NCBI GenBank assembly: GCA_902461815.1
Contig: CABPZE010000036.1
Span: 1-14,496, forward strand
Source of the DNA: CAG-390 sp003523225
Lineage (GTDB): Bacteria; Bacillota; Clostridia; Oscillospirales; CAG-272
Reading direction: 5' to 3'
DNA: 14,496 nt
Positions 1 through 7,652 of the stretch are shown one piece after another. Every line of letters starts with the position of its first letter. Positions within the stretch are counted from its first letter, which is position 1. The notes under the pieces are model-generated. The model saw nothing but the letters and a program-made list of their open reading frames with translations, made no database searches and was not told where the DNA came from. The translations under genes were made by a program, and so were the position numbers.

Positions 1-46
1 GCCTTCCCCAGCGGGGAAGGTGGCAGCCGTAGGCTGACGGATGAGG
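1..46. repeat. Dispersed double-hairpin intergenic repeat
   Basis: Two adjacent hairpins are seen: CCTTCCCC/GGGGAAGG around AGC (2-20), then CAGCC/GGCTG around GTA (24-36), followed by ACGGATGAGG. This layout matches a repeat family that I recognise as scattered between genes in gut Oscillospiraceae and related Clostridia. It may begin before the window edge. No second copy occurs in the window, so its repeat status rests on recognition only. Confidence 0.6.
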
Positions 47-180
47 AGAGCAGATTAATGCCGCACATCAATTTTGTGAAAAAATCTTCTTTTATCTTTG
101 AGATTAAGTAACTCTCCACTGTCGACGTGATTCTGCCCGATAGGATAATTTCAATAATACACCTTATTATATTTCAGAAA
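47..180. other. Intergenic stretch without a recognisable gene
   Basis: An AT-rich stretch lies between the edge repeat and the terminator of the ABC exporter operon. I see no open frame with a ribosome binding site, no RNA gene and no clear promoter in it. Confidence 0.5.
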
Positions 181-220
181 TCCCCGGGGCTGCGGCACAA
201 AAGTGCCGCAGCCCCGGGGA
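181..220 (-). terminator. Strong hairpin terminator of the marR-ABC-ABC operon
   Basis: An 18-bp perfect stem (181-198 with 203-220) closes an AAAA loop. It lies 44 bases past the stop of the last ABC gene. On the minus strand the stem is followed by TTTCTGAAAT, and on the plus strand by TATTTTCC, so it could stop transcription from either side. The stem is GC-rich and contains the self-complementary CCCCGGGG. Confidence 0.85.
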
Positions 221-263
221 TATTTTCCGGCGGAAAAGCTCCGTCTGGCGAAACACGTTGGTC

Positions 264-2099
264 TTATGAAAACTGAGAATTATAAAGTCCGGCATAAAAT
301 CCGCCGGCGTGCATAAGCGCCTCGTGATTTCCCTGCTCTATCACATTTCCGTCCTTCATCACAAGTATCAGATCGGCGTTCTGAATGGTTGAGAGACGGT
401 GAGCAATAACAAAGCAGGTGCGCCCCTTCATAAGCCGGTGCATTGCCTCCTGTATCTGCTGTTCGGTGCGTGAGTCAACGTTTGAGGTCGCCTCGTCAAG
501 TATCAGCATGGAAGCGTCCGCAAGCATGGCGCGTGCTATGGTTATCAGCTGCTTCTGCCCTTTGGAAATTCCCGAGCCGTTGTCGGTCAGCACGGTATCA
601 TAGCCCTGCGGCAGAGTTTCGATAAAGGAATCTATATGCGCGGCGCGCGCGGCGGCGTGTATCTCCTCCTCGGAAGCGCCCTCCTTGCCGTAGGCTATGT
701 TCTCGGCAACTGTCCCGCCGAACAGCCATGTATCCTGAAGCACCATCGTATATGCTCCGCGCAGGGATGCACGGGTGACGTTTCGTATCTCGTTGCCGTC
801 GATCAGTATTTTACCTGAATTGACATCGTAAAAACGCATAAGCAGGTTAATGACCGTAGTCTTTCCCGCGCCTGTGGGTCCAACAATGGCTATCGTTGAC
901 CCCGCGGCGGCGTCAAGGCTCAGCTCCTTGATTATCACCTTTTCGGGGACATATCCGAATCTGACGTGTTCAAGGGATACATCTCCCTTCACATCAGTCA
1001 GCACGGCGGCGTCCTTGGCGTCATCCGGCTCGGGAAGCTCGTCGATAAGGCGGAAAACACGCTCCGCGGCGGCAAGCGCCGACTGAAGGTCGGCTAAAAT
1101 ATTTGCAAACTCGTTGATAGGCCCGGCAAATTTGCGTGAGTATTGCACAAATGCCGAAAGGTCACCAAGCTGAAGGAAAATTATCGACGCGGGGGATGTT
1201 ACCCCGGTAAGCGAGAGCATGAAGAATATTCCGCCCACCATTATCACAAGCGCAATGGAAAGATTATTTATGAAGTTGACGGACGGTCCTATCGCCGCGC
1301 CGTGATAGTCGGCGTCGTAATACGCCGCGCTGGCGTCGTCATTGCGCTCGTCGAACTTACCGACAACGGTCGCCTCACGACCGTAAGCGCGTATGGTTCG
1401 CTGACCTGACATCATCTCCTCGGCGTATCCGTTAAGCGCTCCGAGCTTTGCCGAACGAAGCCTGAACAGAGGTCGCACTTTACGGCTTTTCACCCGTGTC
1501 ATGGCAATCGAGATCGGGACAGTGACGACGAATATCACAATTATCACCGGGGATATTGATATCATCATTGCCAGCGAAAATACTACCGTAACAACGCTCG
1601 AGCATATCTGAAGCAGGTCGTGCGACAGCGAGGCATTCACCGTGTCAACATCATACGATATATGACTTATAATGTCTCCGGTCGCGTGCGTATCAAAATA
1701 TCCAACCGGCAGCTGCATAAGGCGGTTGAAAATCTCTCGGCGCAGCGTGTACGTTATCTTCTGCCCGAGCTGCACCAGCAGCAGTGCCAGACCCAATGAC
1801 AGCACCGCCGCCGCGAAATACGAAAGCACCATAAGCCCCGCGTATTTGAAGACGGCGTCAAAATCCACGTGCCCTGAGCCAAGGTCGATGGCGTTTATCG
1901 CCGCGCCCGAAAGCTTCGGTCCGATAAGGGCGAACAGGTTTGAGGACACCATCAGCACAAATGCGGCAAGCACCAGCCATTTGCAACGCCACAGATATCC
2001 GCCAAGTCTCAGTAGCACCTTGCGGCGCGTCTTTTTGTCGAGCTTTTTTGCTGCCTGCATATTGTTGGGATTGCTTTGCTGACGGGGGTCGCCAAGCAT
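264..2099 (-). CDS. Heterodimeric ABC exporter subunit with the catalytically competent NBD
   Basis: This is a 611-residue half-transporter with six membrane helices (about 40-345) fused to an ATPase domain (about 375-605). Visible motifs are Walker A GPTGAGKTT (407-415), the Q-loop glutamine (about 455), signature ISKGQ (511-515), Walker B LILDE with the catalytic Glu (about 536), and the switch His in IAHR (about 567). The Glu and His are intact, but the signature is degenerate (ISKGQ for LSGGQ). The partner encoded just upstream shows the reverse pattern, which is the TM287/288 or BmrC/BmrD type of heterodimer exporting drugs or lipids. I chose the ATG at 2099 because GGAGGAGG sits 7 bases before it. 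GTG 2144 and ATG 2120 are in frame but have a badly spaced Shine-Dalgarno; they would add a Gly-rich leader and overlap the upstream gene. The substrate cannot be told. Confidence 0.93.
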   Translation of the reverse strand: MLGDPRQQSNPNNMQAAKKLDKKTRRKVLLRLGGYLWRCKWLVLAAFVLMVSSNLFALIGPKLSGAAINAIDLGSGHVDFDAVFKYAGLMVLSYFAAAVLSLGLALLLVQLGQKITYTLRREIFNRLMQLPVGYFDTHATGDIISHISYDVDTVNASLSHDLLQICSSVVTVVFSLAMMISISPVIIVIFVVTVPISIAMTRVKSRKVRPLFRLRSAKLGALNGYAEEMMSGQRTIRAYGREATVVGKFDERNDDASAAYYDADYHGAAIGPSVNFINNLSIALVIMVGGIFFMLSLTGVTSPASIIFLQLGDLSAFVQYSRKFAGPINEFANILADLQSALAAAERVFRLIDELPEPDDAKDAAVLTDVKGDVSLEHVRFGYVPEKVIIKELSLDAAAGSTIAIVGPTGAGKTTVINLLMRFYDVNSGKILIDGNEIRNVTRASLRGAYTMVLQDTWLFGGTVAENIAYGKEGASEEEIHAAARAAHIDSFIETLPQGYDTVLTDNGSGISKGQKQLITIARAMLADASMLILDEATSNVDSRTEQQIQEAMHRLMKGRTCFVIAHRLSTIQNADLILVMKDGNVIEQGNHEALMHAGGFYAGLYNSQFS

Positions 2100-2127
2100 T
2101 GCTTTTCCTCCTCCGCCCATTCCTCCG

Positions 2128-3885
2128 TTATTCAAGGAAAGCACCTCCCATCTGCGACTGACTTATCTCCCGGTATACCTCACAGTTCTCCATAAGCTCA
2201 TCGTGAGTGCCCATGCCGATTATTTCTCCCTTGTCAAGCACCAGAATAAGGTCGGAGTTCATAACCGAGCTGACGCGCTGGGCAACGACAATAACGCTTC
2301 CTCCCTCAGAGGCTATCTCCTCGCGCAGTGCACGGCGAAGCGCCGCATCTGTCTTGTAGTCAAGCGCCGAGCTTGCGTCGTCGAGCACCAGGATCTGCGG
2401 TCTTGCCGCGATTGCGCGGGAAATAAACAGCCTCTGCCGCTGTCCACCGCTGACGTTCGTCCCCTTTGATGTAAGCCCGTGCTCGTATTTTTCAGGAAAA
2501 TGGCTGATAAACTCATCCGCCTGAGCGATCTTCGCCGCTCTGACTATATCCTCATGCGACAATCCTCTGCCGAAGTTGATATTTTCCTCGACCGTATCGG
2601 CACAGATGAAATCGTTCTGCATAGCAACGCCGAACATAGAGTGAAGCTCCTCCTTTGGAATCGTCCTTACATCTCTGCCGTCAATTCTGACCGCGCCCTC
2701 GCTCACATCGTAAAAACGCATAAGCAGTGAAAGAAGGGTGGTTTTTCCGCTTCCCGTCGCACCGATGATGCCGAGAGTCCCGCCCTTCGGAAGCGAAAAG
2801 CTGATGTTTTTAAGCACCTTCCCTTTTCCGTTATAGGCAAAGCTCACGTTATCAAAGACTATTCCGCTTTCGCGTTTGCGCGGATACGCGGATTCCGGCT
2901 CTAAAGCAAGATCCTCCGGAGTCTTCAGCACCTCCTCTATACGTTCGGCGGAAGCGCTTGCCTTGGATATTATCAGGAATATACGCGATACCGACATCAT
3001 CGCCATCGAGATAAGCGTAAAATACTGAATAAACGCGATTATCTTGCCCGGTTCGGAAAGCCCTCCGTTGACGCGGAATGCACCGACAACAACAACGGCG
3101 GTTATTCCGAGGTTCATGAACATATTCATAAGGGGATTTGCCAGCGACATTATGGAGTTTGTCTTGCGTTCGGTCGCGGCAAGAGCGGCATTCTCCCGGT
3201 CAAAACGGCGGCATTCGTAATCGGTTTTAGAAAGCGCCTTGATAACGCGCACGCCCTGTGCGTCCTCGCGGACTACGCGGGTCATTGAATCCACCGCCTC
3301 ACGAACACGGGTGTAAAGCGGCAGTCCACGACTTGTAATACCGTATACGGCAATAAAAATGAATGGCAGGACGGCAACCATGACAAGTGTAAGCACCGGG
3401 TCAAGCGTTGCGGTGATTGCCAGTCCGCCGATAAGCAGTATAGGCGCACGTACGCCCATGCGCTGCATGGTGTTTATAAAGTTATGTATATTGTAGGTAT
3501 CTCCGGTAATACGGCTTTCAAGGCTCTCTATTGTGAAAGAATCCGTCTGCGACGGCGAAAGACGCATTGTACGTTCAAAAAGGTCATGCCGCACTGCGCG
3601 CGCCACGTCCTTTGCCGTGCGTGCCGACATGCGGTTTGCAGTGACATTTCCCACGACGCCCAAAAAAGCGCACACTATCATAATAAGTGCCCAGATAACT
3701 ATCCTGCGGCTGCCGCCCCCAAGGTCGGGCGACGCTTCCCCTCCAAGCGGCTTAATTACGTTCTGTATTATATGACTAAGAATGTACGGCAGCGCAAGCT
3801 CCATAAGCGTGCCGACGACCTTTATTGACAGCGACAGACACATGAAACGCCGATGAGGCTTCAGATACGAGAGAATCGTCCTCAT
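2128..3885 (-). CDS. Heterodimeric ABC exporter subunit with the degenerate NBD
   Basis: A 585-residue ABC half-transporter: six-helix membrane domain about 15-310, ATPase domain about 340-575. Walker A is GATGSGKTT (375-383), the Q-loop Gln is at about 423 and the signature is a good VSGGQ (478-482). Walker B ends LDD (502-503), with Asp in place of the catalytic Glu, and the switch residue is Gln (536, VAQR) rather than His. Its own Walker A/B with the partner's ISKGQ would form a non-hydrolysing site; the partner's Walker A/B with this VSGGQ would form the working site. This is the known design of heterodimeric type IV exporters. The start overlaps the marR stop (ATGA), with GGAGGA about 9 bases upstream, so translation is coupled. 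It lies in one operon with marR and the second subunit. Confidence 0.93.
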   Translation of the reverse strand: MRTILSYLKPHRRFMCLSLSIKVVGTLMELALPYILSHIIQNVIKPLGGEASPDLGGGSRRIVIWALIMIVCAFLGVVGNVTANRMSARTAKDVARAVRHDLFERTMRLSPSQTDSFTIESLESRITGDTYNIHNFINTMQRMGVRAPILLIGGLAITATLDPVLTLVMVAVLPFIFIAVYGITSRGLPLYTRVREAVDSMTRVVREDAQGVRVIKALSKTDYECRRFDRENAALAATERKTNSIMSLANPLMNMFMNLGITAVVVVGAFRVNGGLSEPGKIIAFIQYFTLISMAMMSVSRIFLIISKASASAERIEEVLKTPEDLALEPESAYPRKRESGIVFDNVSFAYNGKGKVLKNISFSLPKGGTLGIIGATGSGKTTLLSLLMRFYDVSEGAVRIDGRDVRTIPKEELHSMFGVAMQNDFICADTVEENINFGRGLSHEDIVRAAKIAQADEFISHFPEKYEHGLTSKGTNVSGGQRQRLFISRAIAARPQILVLDDASSALDYKTDAALRRALREEIASEGGSVIVVAQRVSSVMNSDLILVLDKGEIIGMGTHDELMENCEVYREISQSQMGGAFLE

Positions 3886-4334
3886 GTGACATCATCCTCC
3901 GCGTCGAGTGAAACCTTGGCATAGTCCGCTGCTTTTCTGGCAAGGCGGGAGAGCATTGACATGAACATCTCCATCTCCTCCTCGGAAAAATCCTCTGTAA
4001 GATAATTGTTCCACTCTCTCAGCATATTCTGCACCGTCGGCAGTATTTCCATTGCCTTTTCGGTCGGGTAGACCTCCGTGACACGTTTGTCAGTGTCCTT
4101 CTGACGGCGTTCAACATAACCACATGACTCAAGATACGCAAGATTTCTTGTCACGTTGCTCTTGTTGATATAGATCCGCTTGGCAAGCTTGTCCTGAGAT
4201 ATTCCCGGATGGCGACAGACTGTCATGATATAGCTTGTGTGCGACGCGCCAATGTCTGTACCTTTGAGCTTATCTCCTCGCCATACCGCTCCACAGCGGC
4301 TTATGACATTGATATATCGCATAAGTGACGGCAT
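3882..4334 (-). CDS. MarR-family transcriptional regulator
   Basis: A 150-residue winged-helix protein. Residues about 30-95 hold the MarR core: the segment around GISQDKLAKRI and KSNVTRNLAYLE gives the helix-turn-helix, and the basic hairpin DTDKRVTEVY (about 80-89) is the wing. The flanking helices (about 1-25 and 98-140) would form the dimer interface. I chose the ATG at 4334, with GAGGAG about 10 bases upstream; an in-frame ATG 48 bases earlier lacks a good ribosome binding site. It is first in an operon with two ABC exporter genes, the common arrangement in which a MarR repressor releases an efflux pump when it binds the pump's substrate. A palindrome beside its promoter suggests self-repression. 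The effector is unknown. Confidence 0.92.
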   Translation of the reverse strand: MPSLMRYINVISRCGAVWRGDKLKGTDIGASHTSYIMTVCRHPGISQDKLAKRIYINKSNVTRNLAYLESCGYVERRQKDTDKRVTEVYPTEKAMEILPTVQNMLREWNNYLTEDFSEEEMEMFMSMLSRLARKAADYAKVSLDAEDDVT

Positions 4335-4391
4335 TTTTTCATCACTCCTCTTCCATAGGCAACTGAATTTCGATACAGGCACTTAAAAAGC

Positions 4392-4421
4392 CGGGGATAC
4401 GTCATAAGCGCGATATCCCCG
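4392..4421 (-). other. Inverted repeat in the marR leader
   Basis: CGGGGATA (4392-4399) and TATCCCCG (4414-4421) form an 8-bp perfect inverted repeat with a 14-base spacer, inside the predicted 5' leader of the marR mRNA. It could fold in the RNA or be a second binding site for a regulator. It lacks a T-tract, so I do not call it a terminator. Confidence 0.45.
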
Positions 4422-4453
4422 ACACATCGTTGCGCCCGCAACCTTCTGTCGAT

Positions 4454-4482
4454 ATTATAACACAAAACCGCAGAAAAATCAA
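4454..4482 (-). promoter_or_regulatory. Promoter of the marR-ABC-ABC operon
   Basis: On the minus strand TTGATT (4477-4482) is followed by exactly 17 bases and then a perfect TATAAT (4454-4459), preceded by TGT, an extended -10. Transcription would start near 4447, giving a leader of about 110 bases before the marR ATG. Confidence 0.8.
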
Positions 4483-4510
4483 CCCTTTTGCATTATATTG
4501 CATACGGGTT
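4481..4510. promoter_or_regulatory. Candidate MarR operator, 30-bp imperfect palindrome
   Basis: The symmetric layout is AACCC-N3-TGCA-N6-TGCA-N3-GGGTT, with 12 of 15 position pairs complementary by hand count. It abuts and overlaps the -35 box of the marR promoter by two bases. Position and symmetry fit the operator of a dimeric winged-helix regulator that represses its own operon. As RNA from the upstream operon it could also form a weak hairpin followed by GATTTTT. Confidence 0.55.
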
Positions 4511-4541
4511 ATTTTTTATTTTTTCTGAGCCGCACCCGGAT

Positions 4542-5723
4542 TCAGCTCTTTCCGGATGCCCGCTCGTAAGATGAAACGACCTCCGACTCGATCAACGCGG
4601 AAAGCTCGTTTTCATGAATAAACTGTATTACCACCCTGGGATTGAATTGACCAAGCCCCTTTTCCGAATATGTCTGGCAGATGCGATATCCCACCTCACC
4701 GAATGTATTGGAAAAGTACTCGGAAAAAAGTATTTTGTCCCACTCGTCTCCATCTGGCAACTCGATGAGCACAGGCGGATAGAGCGGCAATTCATGTCTG
4801 TATTCGATCTGTGAACAGGTCACATCAATATCATAGCAATGCTCGAAATGAGAATACTTTTTCATCACATTGCTCGGCAATGTGACCGTTCTGTTATGTA
4901 TCAGCCTTTCAAGCCCCACCTCGCGCGCAAGCGACCTGCCCATAGTAATGTGCGTATAGAAATCAAGCTCCTCCGCCGTAAGCACCGTGCGGCTTTCGGT
5001 AAAAGCTTCGGGCAACGCCTCAAACACCGCAAGATATGCATAATACGCACCAAGAGCATTCAGGGAGTTCTCGGTATTGTTGTATAGCTGCCCTGCCCCG
5101 CGGGCTTCGGTGAGCGCCCCGGTGAGGTCGAGGAAACAGTCCGCTCCCTCCGCATCCATCCTTTCCGAAAGTCGGGAAAGGCGGGTGTCCGGGCTTATCT
5201 CACCGAAAAACGCCGGCAGCTTGTCGCCGTACACCGTCTGCGAGTTGGGAATAACAGCGATCAGATATTCAATGCCGCAGTCTTCAAAAACTTTGTTCCG
5301 CTGACTTATCGCTTTCGCAAGCTCACCTATCTCACTGTCGGATACCGCAAATTCACCTATATAGTCGCGTACATAGTCATACCCGTAGTCTGAATCAAAG
5401 GCATCAAACAGAAATCCGTCCCTGCCGACAATAATGTTTTCGTCGTCAATTCTTCCGAAAAGAAGAAATTCGTATTTTACGACATTCGCGCGCAGCTCCG
5501 GATCGCGGAAAAAGATATCGTCAAGCCACCATGCGCCCCCGAAATCATACTCCGCTCCATCGTAATAGTCATCACAAAGCTCACTAATGCCCATAACAGA
5601 GGACAATCCGAAATATATCGTGCCGGAAAGCAGAACCCCCATGAACAGTACCGCGCAAATAAGCGCAGAGCCGCGGGTCACGACAAAATTTTCGGCATTG
5701 TTCAGCACTTGCTTTTCTTTCAT
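4542..5723 (-). CDS. AlgJ/AlgX-like SGNH (DHHW) protein with apparently lost catalytic residues
   Basis: A 393-residue protein with one N-terminal membrane helix (about 19-41) and an extracytoplasmic domain. Features of the AlgJ/AlgX/DHHW family are IIVGRDGFLFDAF (about 97-109), a helix, then GIEYLIAVIPNSQTVYGDKLP (about 150-170), where the family has a PxK..Y..LP element, and a later ALGAYYAYLAVFEAL (about 223-237). In active relatives the Asp and His of the triad lie in a TDTHWN-like motif before that helix; here the segment reads TENSLN (217-222). The nucleophile motif GDSF seems replaced by SEYF in ILFSEYF (331-337). By family logic it would receive an acyl group from the MBOAT partner and transfer it to a surface polymer, but the active site looks absent. 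It starts 26 bases after the MBOAT stop, with GGGAGG 7 bases before ATG. Confidence 0.75.
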   Translation of the reverse strand: MKEKQVLNNAENFVVTRGSALICAVLFMGVLLSGTIYFGLSSVMGISELCDDYYDGAEYDFGGAWWLDDIFFRDPELRANVVKYEFLLFGRIDDENIIVGRDGFLFDAFDSDYGYDYVRDYIGEFAVSDSEIGELAKAISQRNKVFEDCGIEYLIAVIPNSQTVYGDKLPAFFGEISPDTRLSRLSERMDAEGADCFLDLTGALTEARGAGQLYNNTENSLNALGAYYAYLAVFEALPEAFTESRTVLTAEELDFYTHITMGRSLAREVGLERLIHNRTVTLPSNVMKKYSHFEHCYDIDVTCSQIEYRHELPLYPPVLIELPDGDEWDKILFSEYFSNTFGEVGYRICQTYSEKGLGQFNPRVVIQFIHENELSALIESEVVSSYERASGKS

Positions 5724-5749
5724 TACACTTCCTCCCCGGCGGGATAAAT

Positions 5750-7213
5750 CTAAAAGGTAATATATTTGAGCGGCTCAGCCGCATACTCAGGATACTGCGG
5801 CATTATCACAATAATACTGAAAACAAAAAACAAAAGAAGTCCGCCGCAGTATACGGTGCGTATCACAGCTCCTGCACGCCCGCGCGACCAGTCAAAGCCA
5901 CAGCCATCAAGTATCGCCGGAAGCGCAAGCAATAGCGCCGCTGCAAACACCCACAAATATTCAGTATTGAACAAAGTCAAGTAAAGCCTGTACGACTGGT
6001 ATGAACCGCGAACGGTCAAAGACGTGAAGTATTCTATCATCTGACCGACCGAGCGAAGCTTGAGCTGAGTCCAAAACAGCGAAACAAGAATTATCGTGAC
6101 AAATCTTCCGCAGCTTTGCGTAAAGAGATTCCGCCTGATACACGACTCCCCGGTCTTCCCGCACAGATCCGCACGCTCTGCCGCCACAAGCAGCGTAAGC
6201 GGCAAAAACGCCAGCAGCATAGGAAGGGACGCCTTGAACCACATGGCGGTAAGCAACGCAATAGTCGCTCCTGCAAGAAACGCCACAGCTTTGGCGCGCG
6301 GGTGCTTACCTTTTTTGCTTGCAATACCGTTCAGGAGCTTTTCGAGGGGACCGGCAAAATAATCGTCAAGGAAGCTGTAAAGACTGCCCAAAAAGCGCTT
6401 CAGATACTCCGTCGGTGTGCACGCGGCAAACGGATAATGAAAATCCGGCTCAAGGTGTATCCCCATAATAAGCGCCATGCCTCTGCCCATATCGGAATAA
6501 CCAGAAAAGGCGTAATAAACATTGGCAAGCATCAAAAGAACCAAAAACAAACCGACACCGAGCTTCAGTTCCCCACCTGACGGTATATTGTCGATAATTC
6601 TGTCATATGCGTCCGCCATTATTGCCGCGACTCCGATACGCTTGACAAAGCCTCCGGCAAACAGAACAATGCCGTTAGCGGCATTGTTCAGCGAAAACTC
6701 CATTTTCTCCTCGGAGGTGATACGTACAAAGTCCTTGTATTTGATGATCGGTCCTGCTATAAGCACGGGAAAAAAGCCGATGTATAGCAGTGCATCGGCA
6801 AAATTTGCGGGCGGCTCGGCATCACCGCGGGATATATCTATCGTCATTGAAATGACAGATAAAAGATAAACCGATACCCCGAGCGGCAAAAAGGTAATGT
6901 CATATGCCTCCAGCCACACGCCGCAAAACCGCAAGGCCGCAAACATGGTAACGCATACCGCCACACAGAAGAACATCATCGTCCTTTTCGGCTTTTTGCG
7001 GCTGACGTAAACGGCATACGAGGCGCAGTACGCAAAGGTGGCGCTTACCGCAAGAAACAATATGCTTACCGGAGTTTTTATGTTTGCAAGCACATAAAAA
7101 AGCACGCCTGAAATAAGTATTGTCCACCGTCGGTAACGCGCCGGAGTCAGTGCCAGTGCCGCCATCATAAGCGGAAGAAATATGAATATAAAAAGCGGTG
7201 ATGTGAATTGCAT
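5750..7213 (-). CDS. MBOAT-family (AlgI/DltB-like) membrane protein lacking both landmark histidines
   Basis: A 487-residue polytopic membrane protein. The start MQFTSPLFIFIFLPL is the standard opening of AlgI-type MBOATs, which fixes the ATG at 7213, one base past the preceding stop; an upstream in-frame extension lacks family character. Conserved landmarks are the LGVSVYLL segment (about 111-118), GFFPVLIAGPI (about 146-156), and YSDMGRGMALIMGI followed by EPDFHYPF (239-262). In active members the next segment reads like FWRRWHISL; here it is YLKRFLGSL (270-278), with Leu at the His position. The catalytic motif WHGA reads WFKA (325-328), with Phe for His. AlgI and DltB use these residues to pass acyl groups across the membrane. 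The fold appears complete, so this looks like a non-catalytic or altered member. The SGNH partner follows directly. Confidence 0.85.
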   Translation of the reverse strand: MQFTSPLFIFIFLPLMMAALALTPARYRRWTILISGVLFYVLANIKTPVSILFLAVSATFAYCASYAVYVSRKKPKRTMMFFCVAVCVTMFAALRFCGVWLEAYDITFLPLGVSVYLLSVISMTIDISRGDAEPPANFADALLYIGFFPVLIAGPIIKYKDFVRITSEEKMEFSLNNAANGIVLFAGGFVKRIGVAAIMADAYDRIIDNIPSGGELKLGVGLFLVLLMLANVYYAFSGYSDMGRGMALIMGIHLEPDFHYPFAACTPTEYLKRFLGSLYSFLDDYFAGPLEKLLNGIASKKGKHPRAKAVAFLAGATIALLTAMWFKASLPMLLAFLPLTLLVAAERADLCGKTGESCIRRNLFTQSCGRFVTIILVSLFWTQLKLRSVGQMIEYFTSLTVRGSYQSYRLYLTLFNTEYLWVFAAALLLALPAILDGCGFDWSRGRAGAVIRTVYCGGLLLFFVFSIIVIMPQYPEYAAEPLKYITF

Positions 7214-7214
7214 T

Positions 7215-7649
7215 TTATATCTGTCCCGAAATAAATAATACCAATGCAAATAAAAGCGGCTGAAAACAGCATGTGCCGAAAAAAGCCCACGACGCAGTGC
7301 GCATCCACCGGTCAACCGGATGCTTTGCCACCGCTACTGCGACGGCAAGTATGATCCCCGTAAGCGCACATATTCCACCGCCAAACGCGGCAGCAACCGT
7401 GACCGGAAAAAGAAGTATCCCGAAAATGGCGACAGTGGCTATTGCAAGATGACCTGCCGGACTTACATCTGGCGTATCCGACGGCGCCGAGGGAAGACTG
7501 CCAAGCACCCCGACGCAAAGCGCCGCGAAAACCGTTGCCAGAACAGCAACGACTGTACAGAAAATGCAGAATCCGAATGCAACCTTAAAGCGTGTCGGAG
7601 TCGGCGGACATATGTCCGCCGAAAGCTCCTGTTTTCTCCGCTCCGACAT
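7215..7649 (-). CDS. Small four-helix membrane protein of unknown function
   Basis: A 144-residue protein that I do not recognise. A charged N-terminus with a Pro/Thr stretch (1-20) precedes hydrophobic segments at about 22-50, 66-85, 84-108 and 118-141, with an Ala/Val/Gly-rich composition. Its ATG lies 3 bases after the isomerase stop and its stop lies one base before the MBOAT ATG; no good Shine-Dalgarno is visible, so it is probably translated by coupling. The tight packing suggests that it belongs to the MBOAT/SGNH unit, perhaps as a membrane partner, but that is inference from position only. Confidence 0.75.
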   Translation of the reverse strand: MSERRKQELSADICPPTPTRFKVAFGFCIFCTVVAVLATVFAALCVGVLGSLPSAPSDTPDVSPAGHLAIATVAIFGILLFPVTVAAAFGGGICALTGIILAVAVAVAKHPVDRWMRTASWAFFGTCCFQPLLFALVLFISGQI

Positions 7650-7652
7650 CGC

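Noticed and set aside
7214..7315. An N-terminal extension of the MBOAT frame
   Set aside because: It would overlap the preceding gene by about 100 bases, and the standard MBOAT opening begins at the ATG at 7213.
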